From Arsenicicoccus bolidensis DSM 15745 (GTDB lineage: Bacteria > Actinomycetota > Actinomycetes > Actinomycetales > Dermatophilaceae), in NCBI RefSeq assembly GCF_000426385.1, contig NZ_AUFG01000002.1, positions 62,001 to 126,000 on the forward strand: DNA of 64,000 nucleotides, read 5' to 3'. Position numbers and translations under genes: made by a program. Position 1 is the stretch's first letter. Each line of letters opens with the position of its first letter. This document shows, piece after piece, positions 8,371 through 17,896 of this stretch. The notes beneath the pieces are model-generated. The model saw only the letters and a program-made list of their open reading frames with translations, made no database searches and was not told the DNA's origin.

Positions 8371-8417
8371 GATCGTGAGCGTCTCGTCCAAGAATGCTGG
8401 AAGGAACCCTCACGATC
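8371..8417. repeat. Family B palindromic element, copy 2
   Basis: A 47-bp element beginning GATCGTGAGCGTCTCGTCC and ending CCTCACGATC. The outer 9 bp pair exactly and the inner part is less well paired than copy 1. It lies between convergent cydC and the gntR gene. Confidence 0.8.
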
Positions 8418-8448
8418 TGGGTCATTGTGCGGGGGTGCGGGTGGGAGG

Positions 8449-8844
8449 TCAGGGGCGCGCGAGGGCGGACCGCACGGCCGCCTCGATAACCCCGTCGTCC
8501 GCACCCGCGGCGCGCGCCGTGGCGACGAAACCCAGCGCCAGCTCGTCCAGCCCGGGCCCCGAGTCGGCCACCACCAGCGACGAGCGGGCGAGCTCTGCGG
8601 CACCGGCAGCGACCGTCGTCCCGGCGCGGCGGGCCGTCCGCACGATCCCGGACGCCTCCAGCTCCTTGTAGGTCCGCGCCACCGTCCCGGCCGCCACCCC
8701 GAGGTCGGCGGCCAGCTGCCGCACGGGCGGCATCCGGGCCCCCTCGGTCACGACGCCGCTCGCCACGTGCACCAGCACCTGACGCCGCAGCTGCTCGTAG
8801 GGCGGCGTGGGGTCGGCCGCGTCGACCCGCAGACCCACGCTCAT
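8449..8844 (-). CDS. GntR-family transcriptional regulator, YtrA type
   Basis: A 131-residue protein, the short size of the YtrA subfamily: an N-terminal winged helix-turn-helix (PPYEQLRRQVLVHVASG, then MPPVRQLAADLGVAAGTVARTYKELEASGIV at about 37-67) and only a small C-terminal region with no large effector domain. The ATG at 8844 overlaps the stop of the upstream membrane-protein gene (TCAT on the plus strand), so the pair is one operon. YtrA-type regulators usually repress the transporter or membrane gene they are coupled to, so autoregulation from the inverted repeat at 9776-9816 is a reasonable inference. Confidence 0.85.
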   Translation of the reverse strand: MSVGLRVDAADPTPPYEQLRRQVLVHVASGVVTEGARMPPVRQLAADLGVAAGTVARTYKELEASGIVRTARRAGTTVAAGAAELARSSLVVADSGPGLDELALGFVATARAAGADDGVIEAAVRSALARP

Positions 8845-9749
8845 GCCGACACCTCGGTGGCAGGGCGCGCCACCAGCGAGTCCCGGTGCGGGGCAAGGAC
8901 CCTCACGAGGCTCCACAGGGTCAGCACACCCACGACCGCGGCGACGGCACCGACGACGGTCCCGGATGCGCCGAAGGGGTTGGTCGCGCACATCCCGTCC
9001 CCGGCGTGGGCCAGACGCATCCAGGCGATCAGCAGGGCCGGCACCGCGAGCGCCCCCGAGGCCAGCCCGGCGCCCGCGACCAGCGCCCCGGACGACCACC
9101 GTCGCAGCGCGTCGTCCGCCCGCACCAGGTCGGCGTCGCTGCCGTCACGCGGACGCCCCGCGACGAGGCGCAGACCCCAGGCCGTGGCGGCGAGACCGAC
9201 GAGCCAGACCAGCAGCGCCGGGGCGAGGTAGAACGAGCCGAACCACGGGCTCGAGCCCCCGCTCGCGGCCCAGCCCTCGGGCGTCGTGCAGGCATAGGTC
9301 AGCTGCCGCCCGTCGGCCCCCTGCAGGCGCAGGCCGATGATCACGGCCGCCAGCAGGGCGAGCGCCAGGATCCCGGACACCACCGCCTGGCCGCGCGGCA
9401 CGTAGTCCCTCACCCGCCGGTGCTCGAGCCCCGCGGCGGGGCCGGTCGCCATACGGCCGATGGAGAGCTGACCGAGGACCAGGGTGAGCAGGCCGACGAC
9501 CACCCCGGCCACCGGTGCCGTCGCGATCAGCCGACCGCGGCCCGTGGCGGCGAGCCCCACCACCGCCAGCAGCCCGAGCAGGACGGCCAGGAGGCGAGAA
9601 CGTCGGACGAGAGCCTGAGCACGCAGGAGACGTCCGAGATGGTCGTCGACGACCACCGGGCGCCCGCCGAGGCTGAGGACCAGCGCGGCCACGAGGCAGG
9701 CGCCGGCCAGCACGACGACCACGACGAACAAGGGATAGAGAGCCAGCAT
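8841..9749 (-). CDS. Multi-pass membrane protein, unknown function
   Basis: I do not recognise the family. The 302-residue product has about seven hydrophobic helices spread over its length, with Arg-rich loops between them. The ATG at 9749 is chosen because a strong AGGAGG lies 6 nt upstream; a longer frame exists but has no such site. It is translationally coupled to the GntR regulator, an arrangement common for small DUF1648-like or transporter-associated membrane proteins controlled by YtrA regulators. It is divergent from the phosphatase gene at 9853. Confidence 0.7.
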   Translation of the reverse strand: MLALYPLFVVVVVLAGACLVAALVLSLGGRPVVVDDHLGRLLRAQALVRRSRLLAVLLGLLAVVGLAATGRGRLIATAPVAGVVVGLLTLVLGQLSIGRMATGPAAGLEHRRVRDYVPRGQAVVSGILALALLAAVIIGLRLQGADGRQLTYACTTPEGWAASGGSSPWFGSFYLAPALLVWLVGLAATAWGLRLVAGRPRDGSDADLVRADDALRRWSSGALVAGAGLASGALAVPALLIAWMRLAHAGDGMCATNPFGASGTVVGAVAAVVGVLTLWSLVRVLAPHRDSLVARPATEVSA

Positions 9750-9775
9750 GACGACCTCCTGCTTGTGCCAGATGT

Positions 9776-9816
9776 TTGACACAACGAACTGTGCGCCTGC
9801 CACGTCTTTGTGTCAA
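9776..9816 (-). promoter_or_regulatory. Inverted repeat and promoter in the divergent region
   Basis: TTGACACAA (9776-9784) and TTGTGTCAA (9808-9816) are perfect 9-bp arms 23 nt apart. Read on the minus strand, the right arm supplies a TTGACA -35 followed after 17 nt by CACAGT, a plausible -10. The pair of half-sites could be the operator of the GntR regulator encoded in this operon. Confidence 0.5.
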
Positions 9817-9852
9817 TAGGGAAGCACAAACAACCGCGAGATACTGGCAGGC

Positions 9853-10347
9853 ATGGCCGACTACCGCATCTGCGTCATCTGCTCGGGCAACATCTGCCGC
9901 TCCCCCATGGGCGAGGTGATCCTGCGCCACCTGCTCGACGAGGCCGGGCTGGGTGACCGTGTCGAGGTCGACTCGGCCGGCACCGGCGGCTGGCACGAGG
10001 GTGACGGCGCCGACCCGCGCACCCTCACCTCGCTGACCAGCGGCGGGTATGACGGCTCCGCCCACCGCGCTCGCCAGTGGCAGCACGCCTGGTATGCCGA
10101 CCGCGACCTCGTCCTCGTCGCCGACCGCGGGCACGAGCGCGAGCTGCAGCGGCACGCCCCGACCGAGCAGGACCGCGACAAGGTCCGGTTGATGCGGGAG
10201 TTCGACGACGACGCCGTGGCGGCGGGGACGCTGGAGGTCGACGACCCGTACTACGGCGACGCGGCGGACTTCGACCGGTGCCGGGACGAGGTCGAGGCGG
10301 CGATGCGCGGCGTCGTGGAGCACGTGCGCGAGCAGCTCGACGCCTGA
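9853..10347 (+). CDS. Low-molecular-weight protein-tyrosine phosphatase
   Basis: The 164-residue protein dephosphorylates phosphotyrosine in the cytoplasm. The P-loop CSGNICRS (C-x5-R-S) is at residues 9-16, and the general-acid DP is in VDDPYYGDAADFD at about 128-140. Length and layout match the PtpA/Wzb family, which in actinobacteria can act on kinases of polysaccharide synthesis or be exported. The start at 9853 follows GATACT by 7 nt with no ribosome binding site, resembling the leaderless starts elsewhere in the window. No partner kinase is nearby. Confidence 0.93.
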   Translation: MADYRICVICSGNICRSPMGEVILRHLLDEAGLGDRVEVDSAGTGGWHEGDGADPRTLTSLTSGGYDGSAHRARQWQHAWYADRDLVLVADRGHERELQRHAPTEQDRDKVRLMREFDDDAVAAGTLEVDDPYYGDAADFDRCRDEVEAAMRGVVEHVREQLDA

Positions 10348-10414
10348 GCCGCGGGCCGGCACCGGTCGCGCACTCGCCGGGCGGCAACGGCGCCGGACGC
10401 CCACTCGCCGGACG

Positions 10415-10472
10415 CCGAGGGGTCGCAGATGCCGGGAATCACGGCGTGTCGCGCGACTATGCGACCCCTCGG
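10415..10472. repeat. Intergenic palindrome between ptp and VOC gene
   Basis: Arms CCGAGGGGTCGCA (10415-10427) and TGCGACCCCTCGG (10460-10472) are a perfect 13-bp inverted repeat with a 32-nt loop. It is similar in length and border sequence to the palindrome after galE (1914-1972). Confidence 0.8.
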
Positions 10473-10627
10473 TGCGGCGGCGCGCGGCGTCATACGGGCT
10501 CGATCTGCCTGACAAGCCGCACCCGCTCTGCTGGACTGGACCCCGTCGCCACCGACCGACCCGCCCGGCCACCCGTCAGACCAGACCGCCAGAACAACTG
10601 GACCAGCCAGACTGCCGAGGAGCACCC

Positions 10628-11413
10628 ATGTCCGTCCGCGAGACCCCCTGGCCGCTCGGCACGCCCTGCTGGCCGGACCTGATGTGCGACGACCCGAGGG
10701 CGGCGGCGCGGACCTACGCGACGCTCTTCGGGTGGGAGATCGAGGAGGGGCACGACGGCTACCTGCTCGCGCTGCGTGACGGCAGGCGGGTCGCGGGGAT
10801 CGGGCCCAAGCCGCCGACCGCGCCGTGGCCCGCGGTGTGGACGACCTACCTCGCCGTCGACGACACCGACCGCGTCGCCGCCCTCGAGCGGGAGCACGGT
10901 GCCGAGCAGCTCCTCGCCCCGACCGACATCCCGGGCCAGGCGCGGATCGCCCTCCTGGTCGACCCCGCCGGCGCCCACCACGGGCTGTGGCAGGCGGGCG
11001 GCCTCGTCGGGGCCGAGCGCTACAACGAGCACGGGTCCCTGGTGTGGAACGAGCTGATGGTGCGCGACCACGAGGAGGCGATGGGCTTCTACGGCGAGGT
11101 CTTCGGCCACTCCTACGAGGTGATCGAGGAGGACGACGGGTCCTTCGCCTACGCGCAGGTGGTGACCGCCGACGAGCGGCTGGTGTGCGGGCTGGGGCGC
11201 ATCGGCGACGAGTACGGCGACCAGTTCCGCCCCCACTGGATGACCTACTTCATGAGCGACGTGCCCGCCGCCACCGTCTCGGCCGTCCAGCGGCTCGGCG
11301 GGCGGGTGCTGATGGACGTGGTCGACGGGCCGTTCGGGCAGCTGGCCGTGCTCGAGGGCCCGCAGGGCGAGGTGTTCAGCGTCATCCGCCCGGACCACGT
11401 CGACGAGGACTGA
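10628..11413 (+). CDS. Two-domain VOC (glyoxalase/dioxygenase-fold) protein
   Basis: The 261-residue product has two tandem vicinal-oxygen-chelate modules: the first at about 8-125 (PCWPDLMCDDPRAAARTYATLFGWEIEEG to VDPAGAHHGLWQ) and the second at about 138-255 (LVWNELMVRDHEEAMGFYGEVFGH to EGPQGEVFSVI). This is the PhnB/hydroxylase-like layout common in Streptomyces. The fold is clear; substrate and even catalytic activity are not. The ATG at 10628 follows GAGGAGCACCC. Confidence 0.85.
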   Translation: MSVRETPWPLGTPCWPDLMCDDPRAAARTYATLFGWEIEEGHDGYLLALRDGRRVAGIGPKPPTAPWPAVWTTYLAVDDTDRVAALEREHGAEQLLAPTDIPGQARIALLVDPAGAHHGLWQAGGLVGAERYNEHGSLVWNELMVRDHEEAMGFYGEVFGHSYEVIEEDDGSFAYAQVVTADERLVCGLGRIGDEYGDQFRPHWMTYFMSDVPAATVSAVQRLGGRVLMDVVDGPFGQLAVLEGPQGEVFSVIRPDHVDED

Positions 11414-11479
11414 CCCCCGACCGAACCCGTCCAGGCAGGAAAGTCCGGTCGACCGGCGGCAGGTCCGGCGCGAACTGAC

Positions 11480-11485
11480 TAGGGT
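11480..11485 (+). promoter_or_regulatory. -10 element TAGGGT, leaderless
   Basis: TAGGGT ends 7 nt before the ATG at 11493, with no ribosome binding site between. Confidence 0.6.
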
Positions 11486-11492
11486 CAGGGCC

Positions 11493-12218
11493 ATGGATGC
11501 AGCGCAGCGCCTCACGGCCCTCACGGCCGCCGTCGATGCCATCTCGGCCAACGGGACCAACCTGGCCGCCGAGGTCGAGTGCCCCACCTGTCCCGGGTGG
11601 ACGGTCGAGGACGTCGTCGACCACCTGGGCCGGGTCTATCTCTGGACCGTCGAGGCCACCCGCGGCACCGAGCGCCCATCGATGGGCGAGCGGGAGCAGG
11701 GAGACCTGACCCTGGGCGAGTGGTATGCCGACTGCGGCCGCCGCATGCTGGACCGGCTGCGCGAGGCCGACCCCGCCGCCGGGTGCTGGACCTTCGACCG
11801 CGACGACCGCACGGTGGGATTCTGGATCCGGCGGCAGCTGCACGAGACGACGATCCACTGGGTCGACCTGGCGCGCGCCCACGGCATCGAGGCCGAGATC
11901 AGCGACCACGTCGCCGACGACGGGATCGACGAGCTGCTGCACCTCTTCGTGCCGCGCCGGATCGAGGACCCGCAGACCGCGCTGCCCCTGCCGCTGCAGA
12001 TCCGCGCCACCGACACGGGATCGGTGTGGTGGGTGCAGGAGGCGGACGGGGTCGTGTCGGCGGGGCGCGGCGAGGAGGGCGAGTCGGTCGCCGAGATCCG
12101 CGGCGAGGCGGTGGAGCTCTATCTCGCGCTGTGGGGTCGCAACAGCCGGGAGGCGCTGCACGTCGACGGCGAGGCCGCCCCGGCGCGCGGCTTCCTGGCG
12201 CAGCAGCTCTGCCCCTGA
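11493..12218 (+). CDS. Maleylpyruvate isomerase-like, mycothiol-dependent enzyme family (MDMPI fold)
   Basis: The 241-residue protein has the DinB-like MDMPI N-terminal domain (CPTCPGWTVEDVVDHLGRVYLW at about 30-51, then RRQLHETTIHWVDLARA at about 111-127) and the MDMPI C-terminal domain (about 160-235, with ALWGRN). Family members use mycothiol as cofactor or bind metal through His residues; H44, H117 and H121 occupy the usual positions. The actual reaction is unknown because most actinobacteria encode many paralogues. It supports mycothiol chemistry in the host. It is convergent with the ABC-F gene 40 nt downstream. Confidence 0.85.
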   Translation: MDAAQRLTALTAAVDAISANGTNLAAEVECPTCPGWTVEDVVDHLGRVYLWTVEATRGTERPSMGEREQGDLTLGEWYADCGRRMLDRLREADPAAGCWTFDRDDRTVGFWIRRQLHETTIHWVDLARAHGIEAEISDHVADDGIDELLHLFVPRRIEDPQTALPLPLQIRATDTGSVWWVQEADGVVSAGRGEEGESVAEIRGEAVELYLALWGRNSREALHVDGEAAPARGFLAQQLCP

Positions 12219-12258
12219 CCCACCCCGGGGTGCCGGGGCCTCGCGGCACACGACCGGG

Positions 12259-13971
<1,713 letters not shown>

Positions 13972-14016
13972 CTCGCCACCCTCGCAGCCCGCCGGGTCGC
14001 CCCGCCACCCCTTTGA

Positions 14017-14081
14017 CCTACCTCAGGTGGTCACGTCCGCCCGGGTTAGCACGCCAGGCGGATGTGACCACCTGAGGTAGG
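14017..14081. repeat. Family A palindromic element, copy 1 (complete)
   Basis: Arms of 25 nt (14017-14041 and 14057-14081), starting CCTACCTCAGGTGGTCAC and ending GTGACCACCTGAGGTAGG, match at 24 of 25 positions; the 15-nt loop contains GTTAGCACGCCA. A partial further copy of the loop motif (CCTGGGTTCGCACGCC) follows at about 14090-14105. It lies between the ABC-F gene and the gene ending at 14112. Confidence 0.9.
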
Positions 14082-14111
14082 CACATCCACCTGGGTTCGC
14101 ACGCCGGCCTG

Positions 14112-15329
14112 CTACCGACCCGACGCCGCGGGCTTCTGACCTCGCAGGACCGTGCCGTCCTTCAAGGTGAGGTCGAAGGTCGCTGCGGCGGTGTCGGCGC
14201 CCTCGGGCAGCTCGGCCGTGAACGCACCGTTCTGCAGGGTGGCCGTGGCGGACCGGCCTCCGGCGTGGACCGTGACGGCCGTGACGTCGACGCCCGCTCG
14301 CCCGCTGACGGTCACGAACATCGGACCGCCCTCGGAGGCGCCGCCCCCGTGCGTGATGGCTGCGACCTGGCGGGCCCCGGGCTCGACCTGCGTGCCCTGA
14401 CCAGCCTGACGCCCCTGGTCGCCGGCGTTGGGGGCGTCCTTGACCACCCGGCCGTCCGTGAGCGTGAGGTCATAGGCCTCGGCGGGGCCGGGAGCGTTCG
14501 GAGGAGTCTGCGCCGCGGGCCACCAGGCGGCGAAGCTCCCGCCGGTCACCGTCGCCTGGATGCTCTGGCCGGCGGTGCGGATCGTCACCGCCGTGACGCC
14601 CGGGCCGACCCGTTCGGTCGTGAAGGCATAGGTCCCCTCAGGGCCCGAGCTCCTGCCACCGCCCCACCACTCGATCTGCCCCGGCCTGAGCGCGGCGGGG
14701 ACGGCGGAGTCCTTCGTCGCCAGGCCGCCGGTCGCGCCGTCCACCTGCGACGGGTCGTCCGCGCCGAAGAAGCACTGCTGGGTGCTGCCGTCCGGCGCGC
14801 TCATCGCCAGGAACAGGAAGTTCCCCCGCTTCTCGGCGACGACGGTGCGGATGGCGCCCGGGTCCGTGGTCGGTCGCTGGTCGGCAGGCACGTCCTGGGA
14901 CATGGAGGACAGGCTGCCCCGGAGGCCGTCGCGGCAGGCCTGCTCGGCCGTCGCGCGGGTGGCGGCGTCCACGGGCTGCGGGGTGGCGCTCCACGAGGCG
15001 TAGGCGGTCGACCCGCCGACCCCGCCCGGACCGCCGGTGACGGCGAAGACGGTGGCGAGCCCGGCCGCGGCGGCCGCCGGGATCAGCCAGCGGGCGGCGC
15101 GACGCCGGCCACCGTGCTCGGGGCGGCCACCGTGCTCGGGGCGGCCACCGTGCTCGGGGCGACCACCGCCTCGGGTGCGGCGACCGCCCCCGAGGTCGCT
15201 GACCGGACCCTCGGCGAGCAGGGTCGAGAGCAGGGCGTCCTTGCGCGCGGCCTGGCCCGGCCCGAGGTCGCGGTCGGCGACGTCGAGGGACCGCAGGGCG
15301 CGGTCGAGCTGTGCATCGGTGCTGGTCAT
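14112..15329 (-). CDS. Membrane-anchored protein paired with an ECF sigma factor, unknown function
   Basis: The 405-residue product has a cytoplasmic N-terminus (about 1-80) that includes a GGRPEH tandem repeat, one transmembrane helix (WLIPAAAAAGLATVFAVTG, about 82-100), and a large extracytoplasmic part with repeated beta-rich segments (LTLTDGRVVKD, LTLKDGTVLRG; GVTAVTIR, DVTAVTVHAGG). The ATG at 15329 overlaps the end of the upstream sigma-factor frame (stop 15326-15328). Topology and gene order suggest a membrane regulator or sensor for that sigma factor, but I see no zinc-binding anti-sigma motif, so the role is inferred from context only. Confidence 0.6.
   Translation of the reverse strand: MTSTDAQLDRALRSLDVADRDLGPGQAARKDALLSTLLAEGPVSDLGGGRRTRGGGRPEHGGRPEHGGRPEHGGRRRAARWLIPAAAAAGLATVFAVTGGPGGVGGSTAYASWSATPQPVDAATRATAEQACRDGLRGSLSSMSQDVPADQRPTTDPGAIRTVVAEKRGNFLFLAMSAPDGSTQQCFFGADDPSQVDGATGGLATKDSAVPAALRPGQIEWWGGGRSSGPEGTYAFTTERVGPGVTAVTIRTAGQSIQATVTGGSFAAWWPAAQTPPNAPGPAEAYDLTLTDGRVVKDAPNAGDQGRQAGQGTQVEPGARQVAAITHGGGASEGGPMFVTVSGRAGVDVTAVTVHAGGRSATATLQNGAFTAELPEGADTAAATFDLTLKDGTVLRGQKPAASGR
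15107..15160 (-). repeat. In-frame tandem repeat, 18 nt x 3
   Basis: GGCCACCGTGCTCGGGGC occurs three times exactly in a row and encodes the GGRPEH repeat in the N-terminal region of the membrane-anchored protein. Copy number is likely to vary between strains. Confidence 0.85.
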
Positions 15330-15879
15330 GACGGGATCTCCTGACGGATGGGTGCGGTGGCGGCGGCCCCGTCGAGATGACGGCGCAGCGCCCGCGAGCG
15401 CGCGACAGGCGGTGGCGGTAGGCCGTGGCGCTGATGTCGAGCACCCGGCCGGCGTGCTCGGACGTCAGCCCGTCCAGGGCGGTGAGGGCGATGACCTCCT
15501 GGTCGTCGGGATCGAGCAGCGCCCACGCTCGGGCGAGGTCGAGCCTCGAGACGGCAAGGTCGGCGCCGTCGGGCTCGTCCCCCGCGCCGGACGCCACCGT
15601 CGCGATGCGGACGCCCAGGGCCTCCTGCCGCCGGTGGGTGCGGTGGTGGTTGAGCAGGCAGTGGTGGGCGATGCCGAACATCCAGGCCCGCGCGTCGTCG
15701 AGCGACTCGGGCAGGTCCGCCACCCGGCGCCAGGCGACGGTCATCGCCTCGGCGACCACGTCCTCGGCCCCCGTCACGACGCGTCGTTGGACATAGCGGA
15801 GGACGTCCGCGTAAGCGGCGTCATACGCGGCGGTGAAGCGGGCCGCGCTCCCCGCCGAGCTGCTGGGTCTGTGTCTCAC
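15326..15879 (-). pseudogene. ECF-type RNA polymerase sigma factor, frameshifted near its 3' end
   Basis: From the GTG at 15879 (AGGAG 6-7 nt upstream) the frame encodes a sigma-70 region 2 (AAYDAAYADVLRYVQRRV, then DVVAEAMTVAWRRVADL and ARAWMFGIAHHCLLNHHR) and region 4 (LDPDDQEVIALTALDGLTSEHAGRVLDISATAYRHRLSRAR). At about 15391-15396 the frame leaves the family pattern. A single extra base there would give the expected ending RALRRHLDG and a stop at 15326 that overlaps the next gene by 4 nt. As read, the protein would instead run on to 14638. This is either a real loss of function or a one-base sequence error. Promoter preference and signal are unknown. Confidence 0.75.
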
Positions 15880-16036
15880 ACCCCGCTCCTGTCCGGCAGA
15901 CGCACCGGTGTGCCATGGCACTGCTCATGAACCTACCCCCGGCGGGATCATCAGCCGGGGGAACCAGGGCCGGTCGATGCCTCGGCCCGCGGCGGGTCAG
16001 GGGGATCACCCATAGGCCGCCCCCAGGAGCCCCACC

Positions 16037-16042
16037 TAGGGT
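16037..16042 (+). promoter_or_regulatory. -10 element TAGGGT, leaderless
   Basis: TAGGGT ends 7 nt before the ATG at 16050; the GAGGAG in between could also serve as a ribosome binding site. Confidence 0.5.
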
Positions 16043-16049
16043 GAGGAGC

Positions 16050-17024
16050 ATGACAGCCGAGGGGGAGAGCGTCGCCCGGGGGACCCCGGTGATCCGCACA
16101 CGCGGCATCACCATGGAGTACCCCCGGGTCCGGGCGCTGGACGATCTGTATCTCGACGTGGGCGACGGGGTCACGGGCCTGGTCGGCGCCAACGGCGCCG
16201 GCAAGTCGACCCTCATCAAGGTGCTGCTGGGGCTGCTGCCCCCGACGAGCGGCGACGCGCAGGTGCTCGGCCACGACGTGCGCTCGGAGGGCGCGTCGAT
16301 CCGGGCCCGCGTCGGCTACATGCCCGAGCACGACTGCCTGCCGGCCGACGTCAGCGCCAGCGAGTTCGTCGTGCACATGGGCCGTATGTCGGGCCTGCCC
16401 CACACGGTGGCCCGGGAACGGGCGGCCGACGTGCTGCGGCACGTGGGGCTGGCCGAGGAGCGCTACCGCGTGATGGGCGGCTACTCCACCGGCATGAAGC
16501 AGCGGGCCAAGCTCGCCCAGGCGCTCGTGCACGACCCCGACCTCGTCCTGCTCGACGAGCCGACCAACGGCCTCGACCCCGCCAGCCGGGACGACATGCT
16601 CGACCTGGTGCGGCGGATCGGGACGGACTTCGGCATCTCGGTGCTCGTCACGAGCCACCTGCTCGGCGAGCTCGAGCGGGTCAGCGACCACGTGATCGTC
16701 CTGGACGGCGGGCGGCTGCTGCGGTCCTCGGCGACGTCGGAGTTCACCGAGGCGACGGGCACCCTGCTGGTCGAGGTGCTGGGCACCGCGACCGACCGCG
16801 ACCGGCTCGGCCAGGCCCTCGCCGAGCGTGGCCTGCAGTGCCACCCCGTCGACAACGCCGTCGAGGTCGTGCCGCCACCCAGCGGTGAGGTCGGCGGGGT
16901 CGACATACGAGACCTGGTGCGCGACACGGTGATCGATCTCGACCTGGGGCTGGTGCGCATCCAGGAGGGACGGCACCGGATCCAGGACGTCTTCGCCATC
17001 CGCGAGGAGGTGCCGCAGCCATGA
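16050..17024 (+). CDS. ABC exporter ATP-binding protein (first pair)
   Basis: A 324-residue ATPase subunit with Walker A GANGAGKSTLIKVL (about 49-62), a Q-loop GYMPEHDCLP, signature YSTGMKQRAKLAQALV and Walker B LVLLDEPTNGLD. About 80 residues after the core may contact the permease. It starts a four-gene operon (16050-19535) with ATGA overlaps throughout: ATPase, permease, ATPase, permease. The substrate is unknown; ABC-2 exporters of this type move lipids, peptides or drugs outwards. Confidence 0.9.
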   Translation: MTAEGESVARGTPVIRTRGITMEYPRVRALDDLYLDVGDGVTGLVGANGAGKSTLIKVLLGLLPPTSGDAQVLGHDVRSEGASIRARVGYMPEHDCLPADVSASEFVVHMGRMSGLPHTVARERAADVLRHVGLAEERYRVMGGYSTGMKQRAKLAQALVHDPDLVLLDEPTNGLDPASRDDMLDLVRRIGTDFGISVLVTSHLLGELERVSDHVIVLDGGRLLRSSATSEFTEATGTLLVEVLGTATDRDRLGQALAERGLQCHPVDNAVEVVPPPSGEVGGVDIRDLVRDTVIDLDLGLVRIQEGRHRIQDVFAIREEVPQP

Positions 17025-17896
17025 CCGCCCGCATCCACGACCTCGGCTACCGCGGCTACGACGGCGAGCGCCTCGACGAGGGGGCCGTCGCCCGCTCGCT
17101 CTACGTGCTCGGGCTGCGGCACGCGTTCGGCCTCGGCCGGTCGATGAAATCCCGCCTGCTGCCCCTCGGCCTGCTGGCCGTCTCCGTGCTCCCGGCGCTG
17201 GTGATGGTCGCGATCACGGTATTCGTCAAGCTGGACCGGCTGCCGATGACCTACGACCGCTACGCCGACACCATGCAGACGATCACCGCGATCTTCGTCG
17301 CCGCGCAGGCCCCCGTGCTGTTCTCGCGGGACCTGCGGTTCCGCACCCTCCCGCTCTACCTCGCCCGGCCGATGCGGCGCAGCACCTATGTCCTGACCCG
17401 GCTGGCGTCGCTGTTCACCGCCATCCTGATCGTGGTCACGCTGCCGGTGATCGTGCTGTGGCTGGGCGCCCTGCTCGGCCGGCTCCCCTGGCAGGCCCAG
17501 ACCACCGACATGCTCAAGACCCTGCCCCTGCTGGTGCTCCTGGCCGCCCTCCTCGCGGCGATCGGGGGGCTCCTGTCGAGCCTCACGACCCGGCGCGGGA
17601 TCGCCGTCGTGGCCATCGTCGCCACGCTGTTCGTCAGCTCGGGGGTCGCCAACTCGATCGCCGCCATCGCCCAGTCCGCCGACGGCTCCACCCCCATCCA
17701 AGGCGTGTGGGCCGGCGCGCTGAGCCCGTGGACGCTGGTGGGCGGTCTCGGCACCTGGTGGTTCGACTTCGCGCCCAACCTCGCACCCCCGCGCGACCTC
17801 GCCGACGGGGCCGTCTATCTCGGGGTCGCGGCCCTCGTGATCCTCGGTGGGACGGCGCTGCTCCTGCGCCGCTACGCGAAGGTGGGGTCGGCATGA
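17021..17896 (+). CDS. ABC-2 type permease (first pair)
   Basis: A 291-residue membrane protein with about six helices (first at about 45-68, last at about 268-287) after a hydrophilic N-terminus (DLGYRGYDGERL). This N-terminal block is typical of the permease in conserved actinobacterial double-ABC operons. The start codon at 17021 overlaps the ATPase stop by 4 nt. Confidence 0.85.
   Translation: MTARIHDLGYRGYDGERLDEGAVARSLYVLGLRHAFGLGRSMKSRLLPLGLLAVSVLPALVMVAITVFVKLDRLPMTYDRYADTMQTITAIFVAAQAPVLFSRDLRFRTLPLYLARPMRRSTYVLTRLASLFTAILIVVTLPVIVLWLGALLGRLPWQAQTTDMLKTLPLLVLLAALLAAIGGLLSSLTTRRGIAVVAIVATLFVSSGVANSIAAIAQSADGSTPIQGVWAGALSPWTLVGGLGTWWFDFAPNLAPPRDLADGAVYLGVAALVILGGTALLLRRYAKVGSA

Noticed and set aside
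14638-15325. C-terminal extension of the ECF sigma factor in its original frame
   Set aside because: The extension is Arg/Pro-rich, overlaps a real gene in another frame, and the expected sigma ending is found one frame over; a frameshift explains it better.
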